Source: a virus
Strand: one strand, 5' to 3'
DNA length: 43,279 bases
IMG/VR virus record: IMGVR_UViG_3300012936_000038
Span: 1 to 43,279 of that record
Below the pieces are notes generated by a model, which saw only the letters and a program-made list of their open reading frames with translations, was not told where the DNA came from and searched no databases. The translations under genes and the position numbers were made by a program. Positions 18,087-26,722 of this stretch are shown here, piece by piece; within the stretch, counting starts at the first letter, position 1, and every line of letters begins with the position of its first letter.

Positions 18087-18371
18087 ATGGATCCACAAGA
18101 AGCTATTAATGCTATATACAGCAAGAATACTAAATTGCTGTTTAAGTCTTTTTTAATTCTCATCGAAGATCTCCATAATGAGCATGCTATTAATTTTAAA
18201 AAACTTAAAAAAGCTTTGCCTGATGATTATAAAAGTTTAATTGATCAAGCTGACTATTTTGATCACAATAAGATGCAGTATTTGAGAAAAAAGGTTTTAG
18301 ATATGGGGAACGAAAGCATAAGGGAATCTGAAAACAATTTTGAAAATTTTACTATAAGTTTCAAGTTTTAA
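18087..18371 (+). CDS. Small helical protein of unknown function (94 aa)
   Basis: It starts at ATG 18087 (MDPQEAINAIYSKNTKLLF). An in-frame GTG at 17997 would overlap the divergent gene and is less likely. The protein is almost all helix and rich in K, D and N. TATAAT lies only a few bases before the ATG, so the mRNA leader may be very short. First gene of the forward island; no family recognised. Confidence 0.6.
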   Translation: MDPQEAINAIYSKNTKLLFKSFLILIEDLHNEHAINFKKLKKALPDDYKSLIDQADYFDHNKMQYLRKKVLDMGNESIRESENNFENFTISFKF

Positions 18372-18377
18372 ACTTAT
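18354..18377 (+). terminator. AT-rich inverted repeat at gene end
   Basis: ATAAGTTT (18354-18361) and AAACTTAT (18370-18377) form an 8-bp stem with an 8-nt loop over the stop codon of the 94-aa gene. It is followed by TATAATAATAGG, which may also serve as the promoter -10 of the next gene. Confidence 0.35.
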
Positions 18378-18401
18378 TATAATAATAGGAACAAGGACAA
18401 A

Positions 18402-19166
18402 ATGAATAAAAAAATTATCTATCAATTCACTGTAAATACTGAGAAAGACGTAGAAGAAGAAAAAACTTCTAAGCGTAAAAACAAAGAAACTGGAGAAATG
18501 GAAACCGTCACCACAACTAAAGTTGTGAAAAAATCGGTTCCTACTGAAGTAACTTTATATCAACCTTCCAGGCGTCAAGTCGAAGATGCCGATATGGAGT
18601 TCAGTATTGAAATGAGTAAGTGCATCAAAAAGGGAATCCTTACAAAAGCTATGCTTGCAAAGAAATATAGTGATACTGGAGGCTTAGTATCGGAGGAAGA
18701 TTCTCAAAGACTCACCAGGTTATATAAAGAACTTGGCGAAACAACCACATCTTTAGCAAGATTTCAAGACAAGAAAAAGAAATCTGAAGCTGAAAAAGAA
18801 AAAGAAGCTGAACTTACTGAACTCTTTGCTATTTACAGAAGAGAGATAGTTGATCTAGAAACTGGTTATCAAAACCTTTTTAATCATACAGCTGATACTA
18901 AAGCCCAAAACAGGGCCATACTTTGGTATATGTTAAACCTCTCTTTCTTTAAAACCGAAGGTGAATCTGAAAAACCTTTCTTTCAGGGCGAATCTCTTGA
19001 GGAAAAAGAAGATTCTTATTATGAGCTAGAAGAGTCTGGCGATGAACTTTTTGAGCTATCAAGAGAGAAGATAATGACTTTTATTAGTTTTTGGTATTTT
19101 AGTCAAAATCCATCCGAAGAAGACTTTAAAAATCTGGAACAAGAGCTTGAGGCAGAATTAGCCTGA
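18402..19166 (+). CDS. Possible tail assembly chaperone, first partner (254 aa)
   Basis: The protein begins with a beta strand (NKKIIYQFTVNTEKDVEEEK), then a charged segment, then a long helical part with coiled-coil character at about residues 110-150 and an acidic C-terminus. An AAGGA ribosome site precedes the ATG. It ends in TGA directly followed by a second TGA and then the GTG start of the next gene in the same frame. Position near tail genes and pairing with a helical protein suggest a tail assembly chaperone pair, but there is no sequence proof. Confidence 0.5.
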   Translation: MNKKIIYQFTVNTEKDVEEEKTSKRKNKETGEMETVTTTKVVKKSVPTEVTLYQPSRRQVEDADMEFSIEMSKCIKKGILTKAMLAKKYSDTGGLVSEEDSQRLTRLYKELGETTTSLARFQDKKKKSEAEKEKEAELTELFAIYRREIVDLETGYQNLFNHTADTKAQNRAILWYMLNLSFFKTEGESEKPFFQGESLEEKEDSYYELEESGDELFELSREKIMTFISFWYFSQNPSEEDFKNLEQELEAELA

Positions 19167-19169
19167 TGA

Positions 19170-20150
19170 GTGGAACTCAAAAGTTACAGAAAACTTTTAA
19201 AAGAAATATCTGACGGTTTTTCTGTTTACTTTATAGGTGAACAAAGGTGCTTTATTAAGCACCAATCTAATTCTGACTTAGTAGATTTCGATGATGTCTA
19301 TGATGCTTATTTCTCTATGGCAAGAAAAAAAGGTTTGCCTACAGAAAAAGAAATCTTTGAGAACTTAAAGAAAGAAGAGATCTGGTCCGAAGAAGATGAA
19401 ACAGCAATAGAATCTCAGTCTTTTTATGTAGAAAGCTTAATTAGAAATAAAAAGAATATAGTCCTTAAGAGTGCTTTAGAGCAAGTTAATAAACAAATAA
19501 AAGAAGCTCAAGAAAAACTAGACGAATTAAAAAACAAAAAATCTAGTTTATCTGCAAACAGTTGCGAGTCTTACGCCTTAAACAGGGCTAATGATTTTTA
19601 TATAGTCAATAGTTTTTACAAAGATAAAGATTTTAAAGACCCACTTTATTCTACAGAAGAATATGAGTATGCTGAAGTTTCAGAAGTTTCTTCTTTGGTT
19701 TCGCATTACAATAATTTTCATGAAAGATTTAGTGAGCTATCTATACAGAATTTAGTTTTGCAAGATTTTTATAGAATATATTATGCCTTTTGCGAAACTT
19801 CTAGAGATTTTTTTGGTAAACCAATTATGTGTTTAACTAATTTTCAGCTGAACTTAATAATATATACCAGAATATTTAAGAATATCTTTGAAATGAACGA
19901 AGATATTCCAGAAAAAATAAAACAAGATCCAGAGGCTCTTCTAGATTTCGCTAACTCATCAGAAGCAAGAGAGGACATGAAAAATAAATTTTCTGGAGAT
20001 AAAGGGGCCTCCACTATTGTAGGAGCAACAAAAGAAGACATGGAGGAATTAGGTCTACAAACAAATACTGGAGTAAGCTTATCAGAAGAAGCCAAAAAGA
20101 AAGGTGGATCTTTATCGATGAAAGACTTAATGGATTTGAGCGGCGCTTAG
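19170..20150 (+). CDS. Possible tail assembly chaperone, second partner (326 aa)
   Basis: It starts with GTG at 19170, directly after two in-frame TGA codons, so it is most likely translated by reinitiation after the 254-aa gene. Residues about 90-130 form a coiled coil (VNKQIKEAQEKLDELKNKKS). The C-terminus is polar with a lysine-rich tail (SEEAKKKGGSLSMKDL). Helical content and location fit a tape measure chaperone or an accessory tail protein. No enzymatic motif was seen. Confidence 0.5.
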   Translation: MELKSYRKLLKEISDGFSVYFIGEQRCFIKHQSNSDLVDFDDVYDAYFSMARKKGLPTEKEIFENLKKEEIWSEEDETAIESQSFYVESLIRNKKNIVLKSALEQVNKQIKEAQEKLDELKNKKSSLSANSCESYALNRANDFYIVNSFYKDKDFKDPLYSTEEYEYAEVSEVSSLVSHYNNFHERFSELSIQNLVLQDFYRIYYAFCETSRDFFGKPIMCLTNFQLNLIIYTRIFKNIFEMNEDIPEKIKQDPEALLDFANSSEAREDMKNKFSGDKGASTIVGATKEDMEELGLQTNTGVSLSEEAKKKGGSLSMKDLMDLSGA

Positions 20151-20184
20151 TTTTTAAGTGTATATAGTTTTTGTATAAAGAGTT

Positions 20185-21528
20185 ATGGAAACTATAAAAA
20201 TAAGATATCTCGATCCCGCTGAAGATAGCAATGTAACAGAAAATAGTTACTTGGCTCTTGATCTTAACGAGAATGATAAAAAAAATAATTCGGAAGAATT
20301 AAATCCAAGAATTACGGTAAAAGCTACTGTTTCTCAAATATCAAAATCTATATTTGGAGGCAGTCCTCCTTTTAAAAGAAGGCCAGATGGCGGTGTTGAA
20401 ATTGGTATTGGGGATATTGCCTTAGATGAAGACGGAAATCCTTTGGTTCCTCAGCCTCCAGTTGTTATCAAGCAAGGAGGTGCAGAAAAGATAGTTATAA
20501 ATGACGAAGGAATATTCCTAAAAGACAATACTACTTTTGAAAAAAATGTAACAATTAAAGGTGGTTTAAATGTAGAAGGTAACTCTACTTTTACTACTTT
20601 AAGCGCATCCGCAGTAAACGCAGACTTGGGTATGTTTAAGACTTTAAACGTTTCTGGAAGTGCTGACTTTTTAGGTCAAACAACATTTGGAATAGGTCCA
20701 GTAAAATATAATAACGAAGAAGTTTTAGCTTTAAACTACGACGCTTCTAATAATGGAAAAGTTTTAAAAATTGTAAATGGAGAATTATCTTGGGAAGAAG
20801 ACTTAAATCCAACGATTCCAGACTTATCTAACTTTATCGAGAAAAACGATAATATCTCTGAATTAAATAATGATTCTGGGTATATAACTGCAAGTGACAT
20901 TCCCCCTACAGCTGCTCCTTATGCCCACCCAAATCACTCTGGAGATGTCACTTCTGTAGGCGATGGCGCAACTACAATTACAGATGGAGCTGTAACTAAC
21001 TCTAAGATAGCTAACAACGCTATTACTGCAAATAAGATTTCTAACAACGCTATTAATGAAAACCATATAGCCCCTGGATCAATAACTTCGGATAAAATAT
21101 CAAATACAGTAGTTATTGGTGGAGGCGGAGGCGTTGAACTTAGAAAATTTACAGTACACAATAGCACGACACTTAAAATTGATTGTGCAGAAACGGAGGC
21201 ACTAACTTATATCGGGGGTGCCGCCTACATCAATATCAATTACATAAGTATCGTGTATGCAGTCGGTGGGCAGCCAAGGTATCATCGCACTTTGTGGACA
21301 TTTAACGGGAGAACTAAAAAACTTAGGCACAGTGGGGGCACTTACACACTTACTACATCTAACATAATGATTGGTAGGGAGAATGATTCATATGGCATAA
21401 ATGCAAGATATGATTCAGGCGTACTGTATATAGAAACAAGTGGAAATTCATACACATCCAGCCAATTTGATGGTGGGAATAGTGATAACAATTTTATTGA
21501 TACAAACTTCTTAGTGATAGATGCATAA
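20185..21528 (+). CDS. Tail fibre protein 1 (447 aa)
   Basis: The N-terminal module (residues about 1-110) is shared with the 647-aa fibre: TIKIR(Y/N)L..AED...(T/D)NSYLAL, then RITVK.T(V/I)SQ, then PLVPQPPVVIKQGG or its equivalent. This is probably the attachment domain. It is followed by beta-helix-like short repeats (TIKGGLNVEGNSTF, LNVSGSADFLGQTTF), then repeats of S/N-K-I-x-N-x-A-I, a GGGGG hinge and a distinct C-terminal tip from about residue 320. The tip uses more G/C-rich codons than the rest, a sign of module exchange. Probable receptor-binding role. Confidence 0.75.
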   Translation: METIKIRYLDPAEDSNVTENSYLALDLNENDKKNNSEELNPRITVKATVSQISKSIFGGSPPFKRRPDGGVEIGIGDIALDEDGNPLVPQPPVVIKQGGAEKIVINDEGIFLKDNTTFEKNVTIKGGLNVEGNSTFTTLSASAVNADLGMFKTLNVSGSADFLGQTTFGIGPVKYNNEEVLALNYDASNNGKVLKIVNGELSWEEDLNPTIPDLSNFIEKNDNISELNNDSGYITASDIPPTAAPYAHPNHSGDVTSVGDGATTITDGAVTNSKIANNAITANKISNNAINENHIAPGSITSDKISNTVVIGGGGGVELRKFTVHNSTTLKIDCAETEALTYIGGAAYININYISIVYAVGGQPRYHRTLWTFNGRTKKLRHSGGTYTLTTSNIMIGRENDSYGINARYDSGVLYIETSGNSYTSSQFDGGNSDNNFIDTNFLVIDA

Positions 21529-21529
21529 C

Positions 21530-21754
21530 ATGAAAATAACTGTAGTAAATTCAACTGGCACTTGCTGTTTTCATAAAATTTATGAAGCACAGATCGGAGA
21601 TATTATTAGTAACTTTGAGATTAATGAGGGTCGAGGAACTCGAAGATTAGAAATATTATCTAATGAGGGTAGTATTGATCAGGTGAAATCAATACTTTCA
21701 GAAGAAATAGAGCAAGAGCAAGTAGTCATCTGGGAATTTGATGCAACTACATAA
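21530..21754 (+). CDS. Small protein after fibre 1 (74 aa)
   Basis: The chosen start is the ATG at 21530, one base after the stop of fibre 1; an upstream ATG at 21521 would overlap the fibre gene. The protein has a beta-rich start (MKITVVNSTGTCCFHKIY) and an acidic end (EEIEQEQVVIWEFDATT). Its placement right after the exchanged fibre tip suggests it travels with the tip, perhaps as an assembly helper. No family recognised. Confidence 0.5.
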   Translation: MKITVVNSTGTCCFHKIYEAQIGDIISNFEINEGRGTRRLEILSNEGSIDQVKSILSEEIEQEQVVIWEFDATT

Positions 21755-21811
21755 TGGGTACTCTTTCACAGAGGAAGCAGTTCCGTAACTCTATAACTGA
21801 ATTCAAGTAAG

Positions 21812-23755
21812 ATGCAGACAATAAAGATAAGAAACCTAACTTCTGCTGAAGATAACACTTTAACAGATAATAGTTATTTAGCTTTAGCACTTAACGATAA
21901 TGATACCAAGTTAGGATCTGAGGACCCTCAAAATGTAAATCAAAGAATAACTGTAAAGACAACTATATCTCAGTTAAGAAAAGTTATTTTGCCTACAATA
22001 GGAGATTCTCCCCCTGTTTCTGAAAATGAAGAAGGTGGTATTGATGTAGGGATCGGAGATGTGATTTTAGATGAAAACGGAGATGCATTAGTCCCGCAAC
22101 CTCCAGTAGTTATAAAACAGGGTGGCAAAGACCAAATAAAGATCACTGATGACAGAATATCGCTAAAAGAAAATGTGACTATAGAAAAAACTCTCCTGGC
22201 TATTGGTGGAGTCACCACGCTTGGCCCAAGTTCTTTCAACGGAATTACAACTTTTGCTGGTTTTACTAATTTTATTGGACCTACTACTTTTAGTGATACG
22301 ACTACTTTTAACCGTGACGCTTTTTTTAATGAATTAACTAATGACCCATCTCCAACAGAGGGAAAAATTTACAGAAAGTCTGACGGTCTATATTTCAATG
22401 GTTCTAAACTTTTAACCGAAGGACAAGGAGGAAAATGGATAGACGGAGACTCTTCTGGTGATATAGTTTATAATGCAGGTAAAGTTGGTATTGGTACTAC
22501 GAGTCCTAGTGCTGAGCTTGAGATCGGAGATGGAACTGGTGGTGCTAAAGCTATAAAAATTAAATCAGGTGGAGGGACTAGTGGAGACTTGATTTTTGAT
22601 TCTGCATCTGATGAAGGTATGTTAAGATATGAGCATACAACGGATTCAATGAGGTTTCACACAAATGGATCAGAGCAAGTGCGTATAGACTCTAGCGGTA
22701 ATGTCGTTTTTGCTGGGCCAAATTCATTTAGAAGTACTAGCAATGCTGACTATAAGCTTGATGTTTCGGGATCTGGTCGATTTATAGATTGGTGTACTAG
22801 TTATCGTACTACGCATACCGACGGCAGATACGCTAATTCAGATTATTATCTTTTGTTGTTGCAATATGATACAAGGTCATATGTAAGTGGTGAACTAACA
22901 GGTTTTCGCGGAGGTAGTACTGCGCAAGCTCGTACTTTGCATACGACTTTTCAAGCTAATTCTACGAGTTATAAGGCTTCTGGCCAAACTGAAGGCATTA
23001 TGATGATGTCTAAAGGCCCTGGCATGTTCGCTAATCAAGATAGGATGAAAGGGTTTTACAGCGTAGTATATAATGGTAATAAGTATTTAGCTTTACATTT
23101 TGAGCCTGGGACTCTTTATCATGCCATGACCTGGGAATTCCAAGGTCGAATAAAACTTGAAACTTCCGAAAACGAAGCAAACTTTTTAAAAGTTATACAC
23201 ATGGATGATTTGAGTGAAATTACTGCGCAGGCTCAGTACACAACTATTAACCATGACTTTTATGCGTTAGATAAAAAAATTGGCATTGGCAATGCGGCTC
23301 CTGGTTACAAGTTGGATGTTAATGGAGACATAAACTTTACAGGTGATCTATACAAGGATGGTGTTCTTTTTGTGGGAGGAGGAGGTTCATCAAATATATC
23401 AGACGTTACTGGTTTGCAAGCTGCACTAGACAATAAACTCGATAAACCCGCAGCTAATTCAGAGCCTACTTTTGTTGATTCCGATATTAATTTAAAAACA
23501 AATATTTCCCCTATTGAATCACCAATAAAATCTCTTGAAAGTATAAGAGGTGTTAATTTTGAATGGAAAAAAGAATCTAACAAATCAGGCGAAGACCAAG
23601 GCCTTATAGCTCAAGAGGTTGAAAAGATTATTCCTAGCGCAGTTAAAAAAGGAGAAGACGGATACCTAAAGGTAGACTATACAAAACTAGTTCCTTTTTT
23701 ACTAGAGGCAGTGAAAGACTTAAGTAAAAGAGTAAAAGAATTAGAAAAGAATTAA
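21812..23755 (+). CDS. Tail fibre protein 2 with S74 intramolecular chaperone (647 aa)
   Basis: The N-terminal module matches fibre 1. Residues about 215-310 carry the common fibre signature KVGIGTTSP and ELEIGDGTGG. The middle (about 320-500) is a unique, probably receptor-binding part. The last 90 residues match the peptidase S74 or endosialidase-type chaperone: SDINLKTNI (likely self-cleavage before or near S557-D558), W in NFEWKK, GLIAQEVE, and a closing coiled coil KDLSKRVKELEKN. That domain folds the trimer and is then released. Its stop overlaps the stop of the convergent 443-aa gene. Confidence 0.85.
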   Translation: MQTIKIRNLTSAEDNTLTDNSYLALALNDNDTKLGSEDPQNVNQRITVKTTISQLRKVILPTIGDSPPVSENEEGGIDVGIGDVILDENGDALVPQPPVVIKQGGKDQIKITDDRISLKENVTIEKTLLAIGGVTTLGPSSFNGITTFAGFTNFIGPTTFSDTTTFNRDAFFNELTNDPSPTEGKIYRKSDGLYFNGSKLLTEGQGGKWIDGDSSGDIVYNAGKVGIGTTSPSAELEIGDGTGGAKAIKIKSGGGTSGDLIFDSASDEGMLRYEHTTDSMRFHTNGSEQVRIDSSGNVVFAGPNSFRSTSNADYKLDVSGSGRFIDWCTSYRTTHTDGRYANSDYYLLLLQYDTRSYVSGELTGFRGGSTAQARTLHTTFQANSTSYKASGQTEGIMMMSKGPGMFANQDRMKGFYSVVYNGNKYLALHFEPGTLYHAMTWEFQGRIKLETSENEANFLKVIHMDDLSEITAQAQYTTINHDFYALDKKIGIGNAAPGYKLDVNGDINFTGDLYKDGVLFVGGGGSSNISDVTGLQAALDNKLDKPAANSEPTFVDSDINLKTNISPIESPIKSLESIRGVNFEWKKESNKSGEDQGLIAQEVEKIIPSAVKKGEDGYLKVDYTKLVPFLLEAVKDLSKRVKELEKN

Positions 23756-25083
23756 TAATCTTTCTTTGATTGTACTATCATTTTATAGGCGCCATCTTCA
23801 CCAGCTACTTGCCTTGGTTGAGCGCCATACATATTGTAATTGTAAACGAGCTGCTTTATCTTTCTGTCTGCGTCCTCTGAGAGGGCTTTAAAGTCCTTAC
23901 TTAATGCTATTCTATTGCTGGCAGATGAAGCGGAGCTTCCAGGACTTCTTCTAATAGTAGTATCTCCTTCTGAGAGTTCGGTCCATTCAGCTTCATTTTG
24001 TACAACGCTAGCCATTGAGGTTTCGTCATAAAGTCCCCTCATTATTTTTTGAGCCTGTTTTGTGTTGTAATCTCTCATGTAGAGTTGCTGGAGGATGTCT
24101 CCTTCTTCTTTTCCTAGTCTAGGGTATGGATTTCCATCACAACCAGTAAAGCAAAAAGACTGATTCAATAATATATTTAATTCGCCAAGCCTTCCACTAA
24201 GCGAACCAGATACTGTATAAAGTTCACTTCTTACTGGACCCTCTCCTGTAATGTAATCAAATTCAAACTCAACTAGCTGTTTTGCAAGAGCTCCTATTTG
24301 ATTTAAGTTTTCCTCAAAATAGCAATTTGTGCATTCATCAACTCTTAGGTAATAGCCAGTATTTGGACATGGTGAGGTGGGATCTGTAGCGTAATTTGGG
24401 GATATGAAGGGAGGAACATATGATCTGCTAATTCCACTAATTCCACTGCCAGTAACACCACTTGCATTAATGATGCATTCAGAATGATGGTGATGGTGGT
24501 GGTGTTCCTCTGTATGAGCGCAACTGTGGCTTTTCTCTATTTTTCCTAAAGCTTCTGCTACTCCACTTAATCCTTCAGTTAATGCATCGGCTATTTTTGG
24601 TAGCTCACTAAGTTCCTCTGAAGATGGTCCGCTGTTTATGCTTTCTCCTTGAACTGTAATAGCTCCTTGAACATCAAGATCTCCTTGAATATTTACATCG
24701 CCTTCAGCTGATACGTTTCCGTTTTCAATAGAAAAAACATTTTCTTCACCACTTTGATCAGGATCTCCAACGACTAAAGTGTCAGTGACAACTGAATTTT
24801 CACTGACTATAGTCGGAGACCCCAAAGAAGAAGAAACTTCTACAAAAGCTCCAGTTTCATGATCATTAGAAAGCTCGCTAGAAACTTCTAAATACGTGCT
24901 TGTTTTGCTAGTTATGGAATTCGTTTCTTCTACCGAAGTTCCTTTATTGATAACTATAGAGTCACCCAAGCTAAATATAGAAGTATCTGATATATATAGC
25001 CTAGTGCTGCCTTTACTAGCAGCCTGCGATATAGCCCTAGAGACCAAAGACGAAGCACCTTCGTTAGAGCTATATTCAGTCAT
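23752..25083 (-). CDS. Structural protein with natural seven-histidine run (443 aa)
   Basis: The N-terminal half is beta-rich with repeats of the fibre type (NVSAEGDVNIQGDLDVQGAITVQG). It is followed by a short helix and then a cluster of Cys and His: HSCAHTEE, seven consecutive histidines (residues 194-200), SEC. Later Cys pairs (ECTNC, FCFTGC) add to likely metal binding. The C-terminus is helical (SNRIALSKDFKALSEDADRKI). It lies directly after a small head gene. It may be a fibre or spike-like attachment on the capsid or neck; the exact role is unknown. Confidence 0.55.
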   Translation of the reverse strand: MTEYSSNEGASSLVSRAISQAASKGSTRLYISDTSIFSLGDSIVINKGTSVEETNSITSKTSTYLEVSSELSNDHETGAFVEVSSSLGSPTIVSENSVVTDTLVVGDPDQSGEENVFSIENGNVSAEGDVNIQGDLDVQGAITVQGESINSGPSSEELSELPKIADALTEGLSGVAEALGKIEKSHSCAHTEEHHHHHHHSECIINASGVTGSGISGISRSYVPPFISPNYATDPTSPCPNTGYYLRVDECTNCYFEENLNQIGALAKQLVEFEFDYITGEGPVRSELYTVSGSLSGRLGELNILLNQSFCFTGCDGNPYPRLGKEEGDILQQLYMRDYNTKQAQKIMRGLYDETSMASVVQNEAEWTELSEGDTTIRRSPGSSASSASNRIALSKDFKALSEDADRKIKQLVYNYNMYGAQPRQVAGEDGAYKMIVQSKKDY

Positions 25084-25084
25084 A

Positions 25085-25486
25085 TTACTGATCCTTTATT
25101 AAACTTAACAAGCTTTTACCTTGCTCTGAATTTGGATCAACGATAGGTCTCGTAACTTGAACTACGTTTCCTTGTCCTTGCTCCCATTTTTTAAAAGATT
25201 TAATTAACTTTGTTTTTAGCATCATTTTTGTTCCAGAAGGAAACACGCCAGCTTTCACAGCCAGAGATTGCATTTCGCTTAGGTTCATGTTTTCCAGATT
25301 GCTTTCAAATGTACTTGCATCAGATTCTGCAAAAGGGTTTTGCTCAGTCATTCCGAGGGCAGCTTCTAGATTTCTCGTGGCGGTGGCCTCTTCTTGCATA
25401 TGATCTTTGCCGTCTGCAAATTCCATGGTTTTTTTAGGTTCTACCTTTTTTGCAGTAGACTTTTTGGTTACTTTTTTTCTTGGCAT
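25085..25486 (-). CDS. Small basic/acidic head-region protein with SAP-like segment (133 aa)
   Basis: The start is placed at ATG 25486 (MPRKKVTKKSTAKK), which has an AAGGAGAAAGGA ribosome site; the longer frame to 25543 lacks one. A lysine-rich N-terminus is followed by an acidic middle and a C-terminal helix-turn-helix-like segment, LSEMQSLAVKAGVFPSG, which resembles SAP/HeH DNA-binding motifs. It lies just after the capsid gene terminator with its own promoter-like sequence. Possible roles are head-tail joining or DNA contact in the head. Confidence 0.55.
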   Translation of the reverse strand: MPRKKVTKKSTAKKVEPKKTMEFADGKDHMQEEATATRNLEAALGMTEQNPFAESDASTFESNLENMNLSEMQSLAVKAGVFPSGTKMMLKTKLIKSFKKWEQGQGNVVQVTRPIVDPNSEQGKSLLSLIKDQ

Positions 25487-25510
25487 AATGTTATCCTTTC
25501 TCCTTGTTAA

Positions 25511-25522
25511 ATTATTATACAC
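25511..25522 (-). promoter_or_regulatory. Promoter-like motif GTGTATAATAAT
   Basis: On the minus strand this variant of the GTGTAAT motif follows the capsid terminator and precedes the 133-aa gene with its Shine-Dalgarno sequence. Confidence 0.5.
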
Positions 25523-25532
25523 TTGATTAAAC

Positions 25533-25560
25533 AAAAAATCCACCAGAAGGTGGATTTTTT
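25533..25560 (-). terminator. Rho-independent terminator after the capsid gene
   Basis: A perfect 12-bp stem (AAAAAATCCACC with GGTGGATTTTTT) has a 4-nt loop and ends in a run of six T on either strand. It lies 27 bases after the stop of the major capsid gene. Confidence 0.9.
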
Positions 25561-25586
25561 GAGAAGTTTGAGTGGAAAATAAAAGA

Positions 25587-26693
25587 TTAGCTCTTTACGA
25601 ACTTCAATCCAGTAAGTACACGATCATCAAGGATCATGCGACCTTCTTCCATGGATCCGTAGTATCCAATCTTGGACTGACGAACACTGTATTGATCATC
25701 AGCAACCAAGTTAAGCTCAGTTCCAGTTTCGGAATCAACTGCAACTGCACGGAACAAGGACTCACGGGAACGGTCAAGACCGATAATAAGATCGCGAATA
25801 TCTTCGTCGCTTCCTACCAAGGTATCGAATACCTTGGTGAACTTTTGGTTACCATTGCCTGCACTACCTGTTGCGTTATTTTCACCAAGCTCATTGATTT
25901 CCATGATGCTAATACCGTAGAATTCAGGAATTCCAGCGTTGTTGTAAATAGCTTCACGCATCGAGTCAGTTGCAGGAATGTCTGTTTTGGCACCCGTGTG
26001 AACTGGTTGATAAGCCAAGGACCTCAATCCTTCAACTTGCTCAGGAGACATAATCAAGTCAGTGATGCCCTTGATGCGTCCACCTTCTGGAGCGGAACCC
26101 GTCCATGCGGTGTTGATCCTCTTTGCAAGAGTGAGGATTTCGTTGAAATCTGCAAGATTCAAAGTCTTTCCTGCAGTTCTGCTAAGAAGGTGATCTTTTC
26201 CGTTTGTCTTAGCTTCCTTAAGAGCTCCCAAGATCAAGTTAGCAGAAGTAGCTTCTTGACGAAGTAGGATTTCCTGAGCGATACGGGTAAAGGTCTTGCC
26301 AACAACATCCATGCGGGACTTGGCTGCATAGCGCTTGTCAAAGTCAACAGCGGTATCGAGACGATACGTGCTGAACTTCATTTCCTGACTGGTAGGAGTC
26401 ACGGTGTTAGTGGGCAATCCACCAGGAACAGTCGTGCTGTATACCTTTACGTAATCAGGTGCGGTAATGTCATAATACAAGTCAAGCGGAATGCTTGGGC
26501 TGTCCATTTCATTGAACTGGAAGTTCGTGAAAAGGTTACTAAGAGTAGGAGCCTGATTGACAACTTCAGCGAGGACAGGTCCGATAAATTCGGCCAAAGC
26601 TTGCTGGGCCTCATACGCAACCTCACGATTGCGGGATGCCATTGCCTTTACAAGTTCTACTTGTTCTTCAGTTCTTTTGAGTGTGATTTTCAT
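25587..26693 (-). CDS. Major capsid protein (368 aa)
   Basis: This is the strongest capsid candidate by order (terminase, portal, protease, decoration, capsid), length, an AGAGAGGA ribosome site, G/C-richer codons and a strong terminator. The helical N-terminus (residues 1-50) is followed by an alpha/beta body with a segment YRLDTAVDFDKRYAAKS, a long helix (ARIAQEIL-like at about 135-165) and a C-terminal strand region, compatible with the HK97 fold. It assembles into the icosahedral shell. I cannot name the exact capsid family. Confidence 0.82.
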   Translation of the reverse strand: MKITLKRTEEQVELVKAMASRNREVAYEAQQALAEFIGPVLAEVVNQAPTLSNLFTNFQFNEMDSPSIPLDLYYDITAPDYVKVYSTTVPGGLPTNTVTPTSQEMKFSTYRLDTAVDFDKRYAAKSRMDVVGKTFTRIAQEILLRQEATSANLILGALKEAKTNGKDHLLSRTAGKTLNLADFNEILTLAKRINTAWTGSAPEGGRIKGITDLIMSPEQVEGLRSLAYQPVHTGAKTDIPATDSMREAIYNNAGIPEFYGISIMEINELGENNATGSAGNGNQKFTKVFDTLVGSDEDIRDLIIGLDRSRESLFRAVAVDSETGTELNLVADDQYSVRQSKIGYYGSMEEGRMILDDRVLTGLKFVKS

Positions 26694-26722
26694 TTTTGTT
26701 ATTGTCCTCTCTTTATTTAAAA

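Noticed and set aside
19164-19169. Use of TGA as a sense codon (alternative genetic code)
   Set aside because: Several well-defined genes end in TGA at tight ATGA overlaps, and no conserved protein here needs TGA read as an amino acid.
25572-26267. Plus-strand 231-codon open frame opposite the capsid gene
   Set aside because: The minus strand carries a convincing capsid gene with ribosome site and terminator; the long reverse frame follows from its codon bias.
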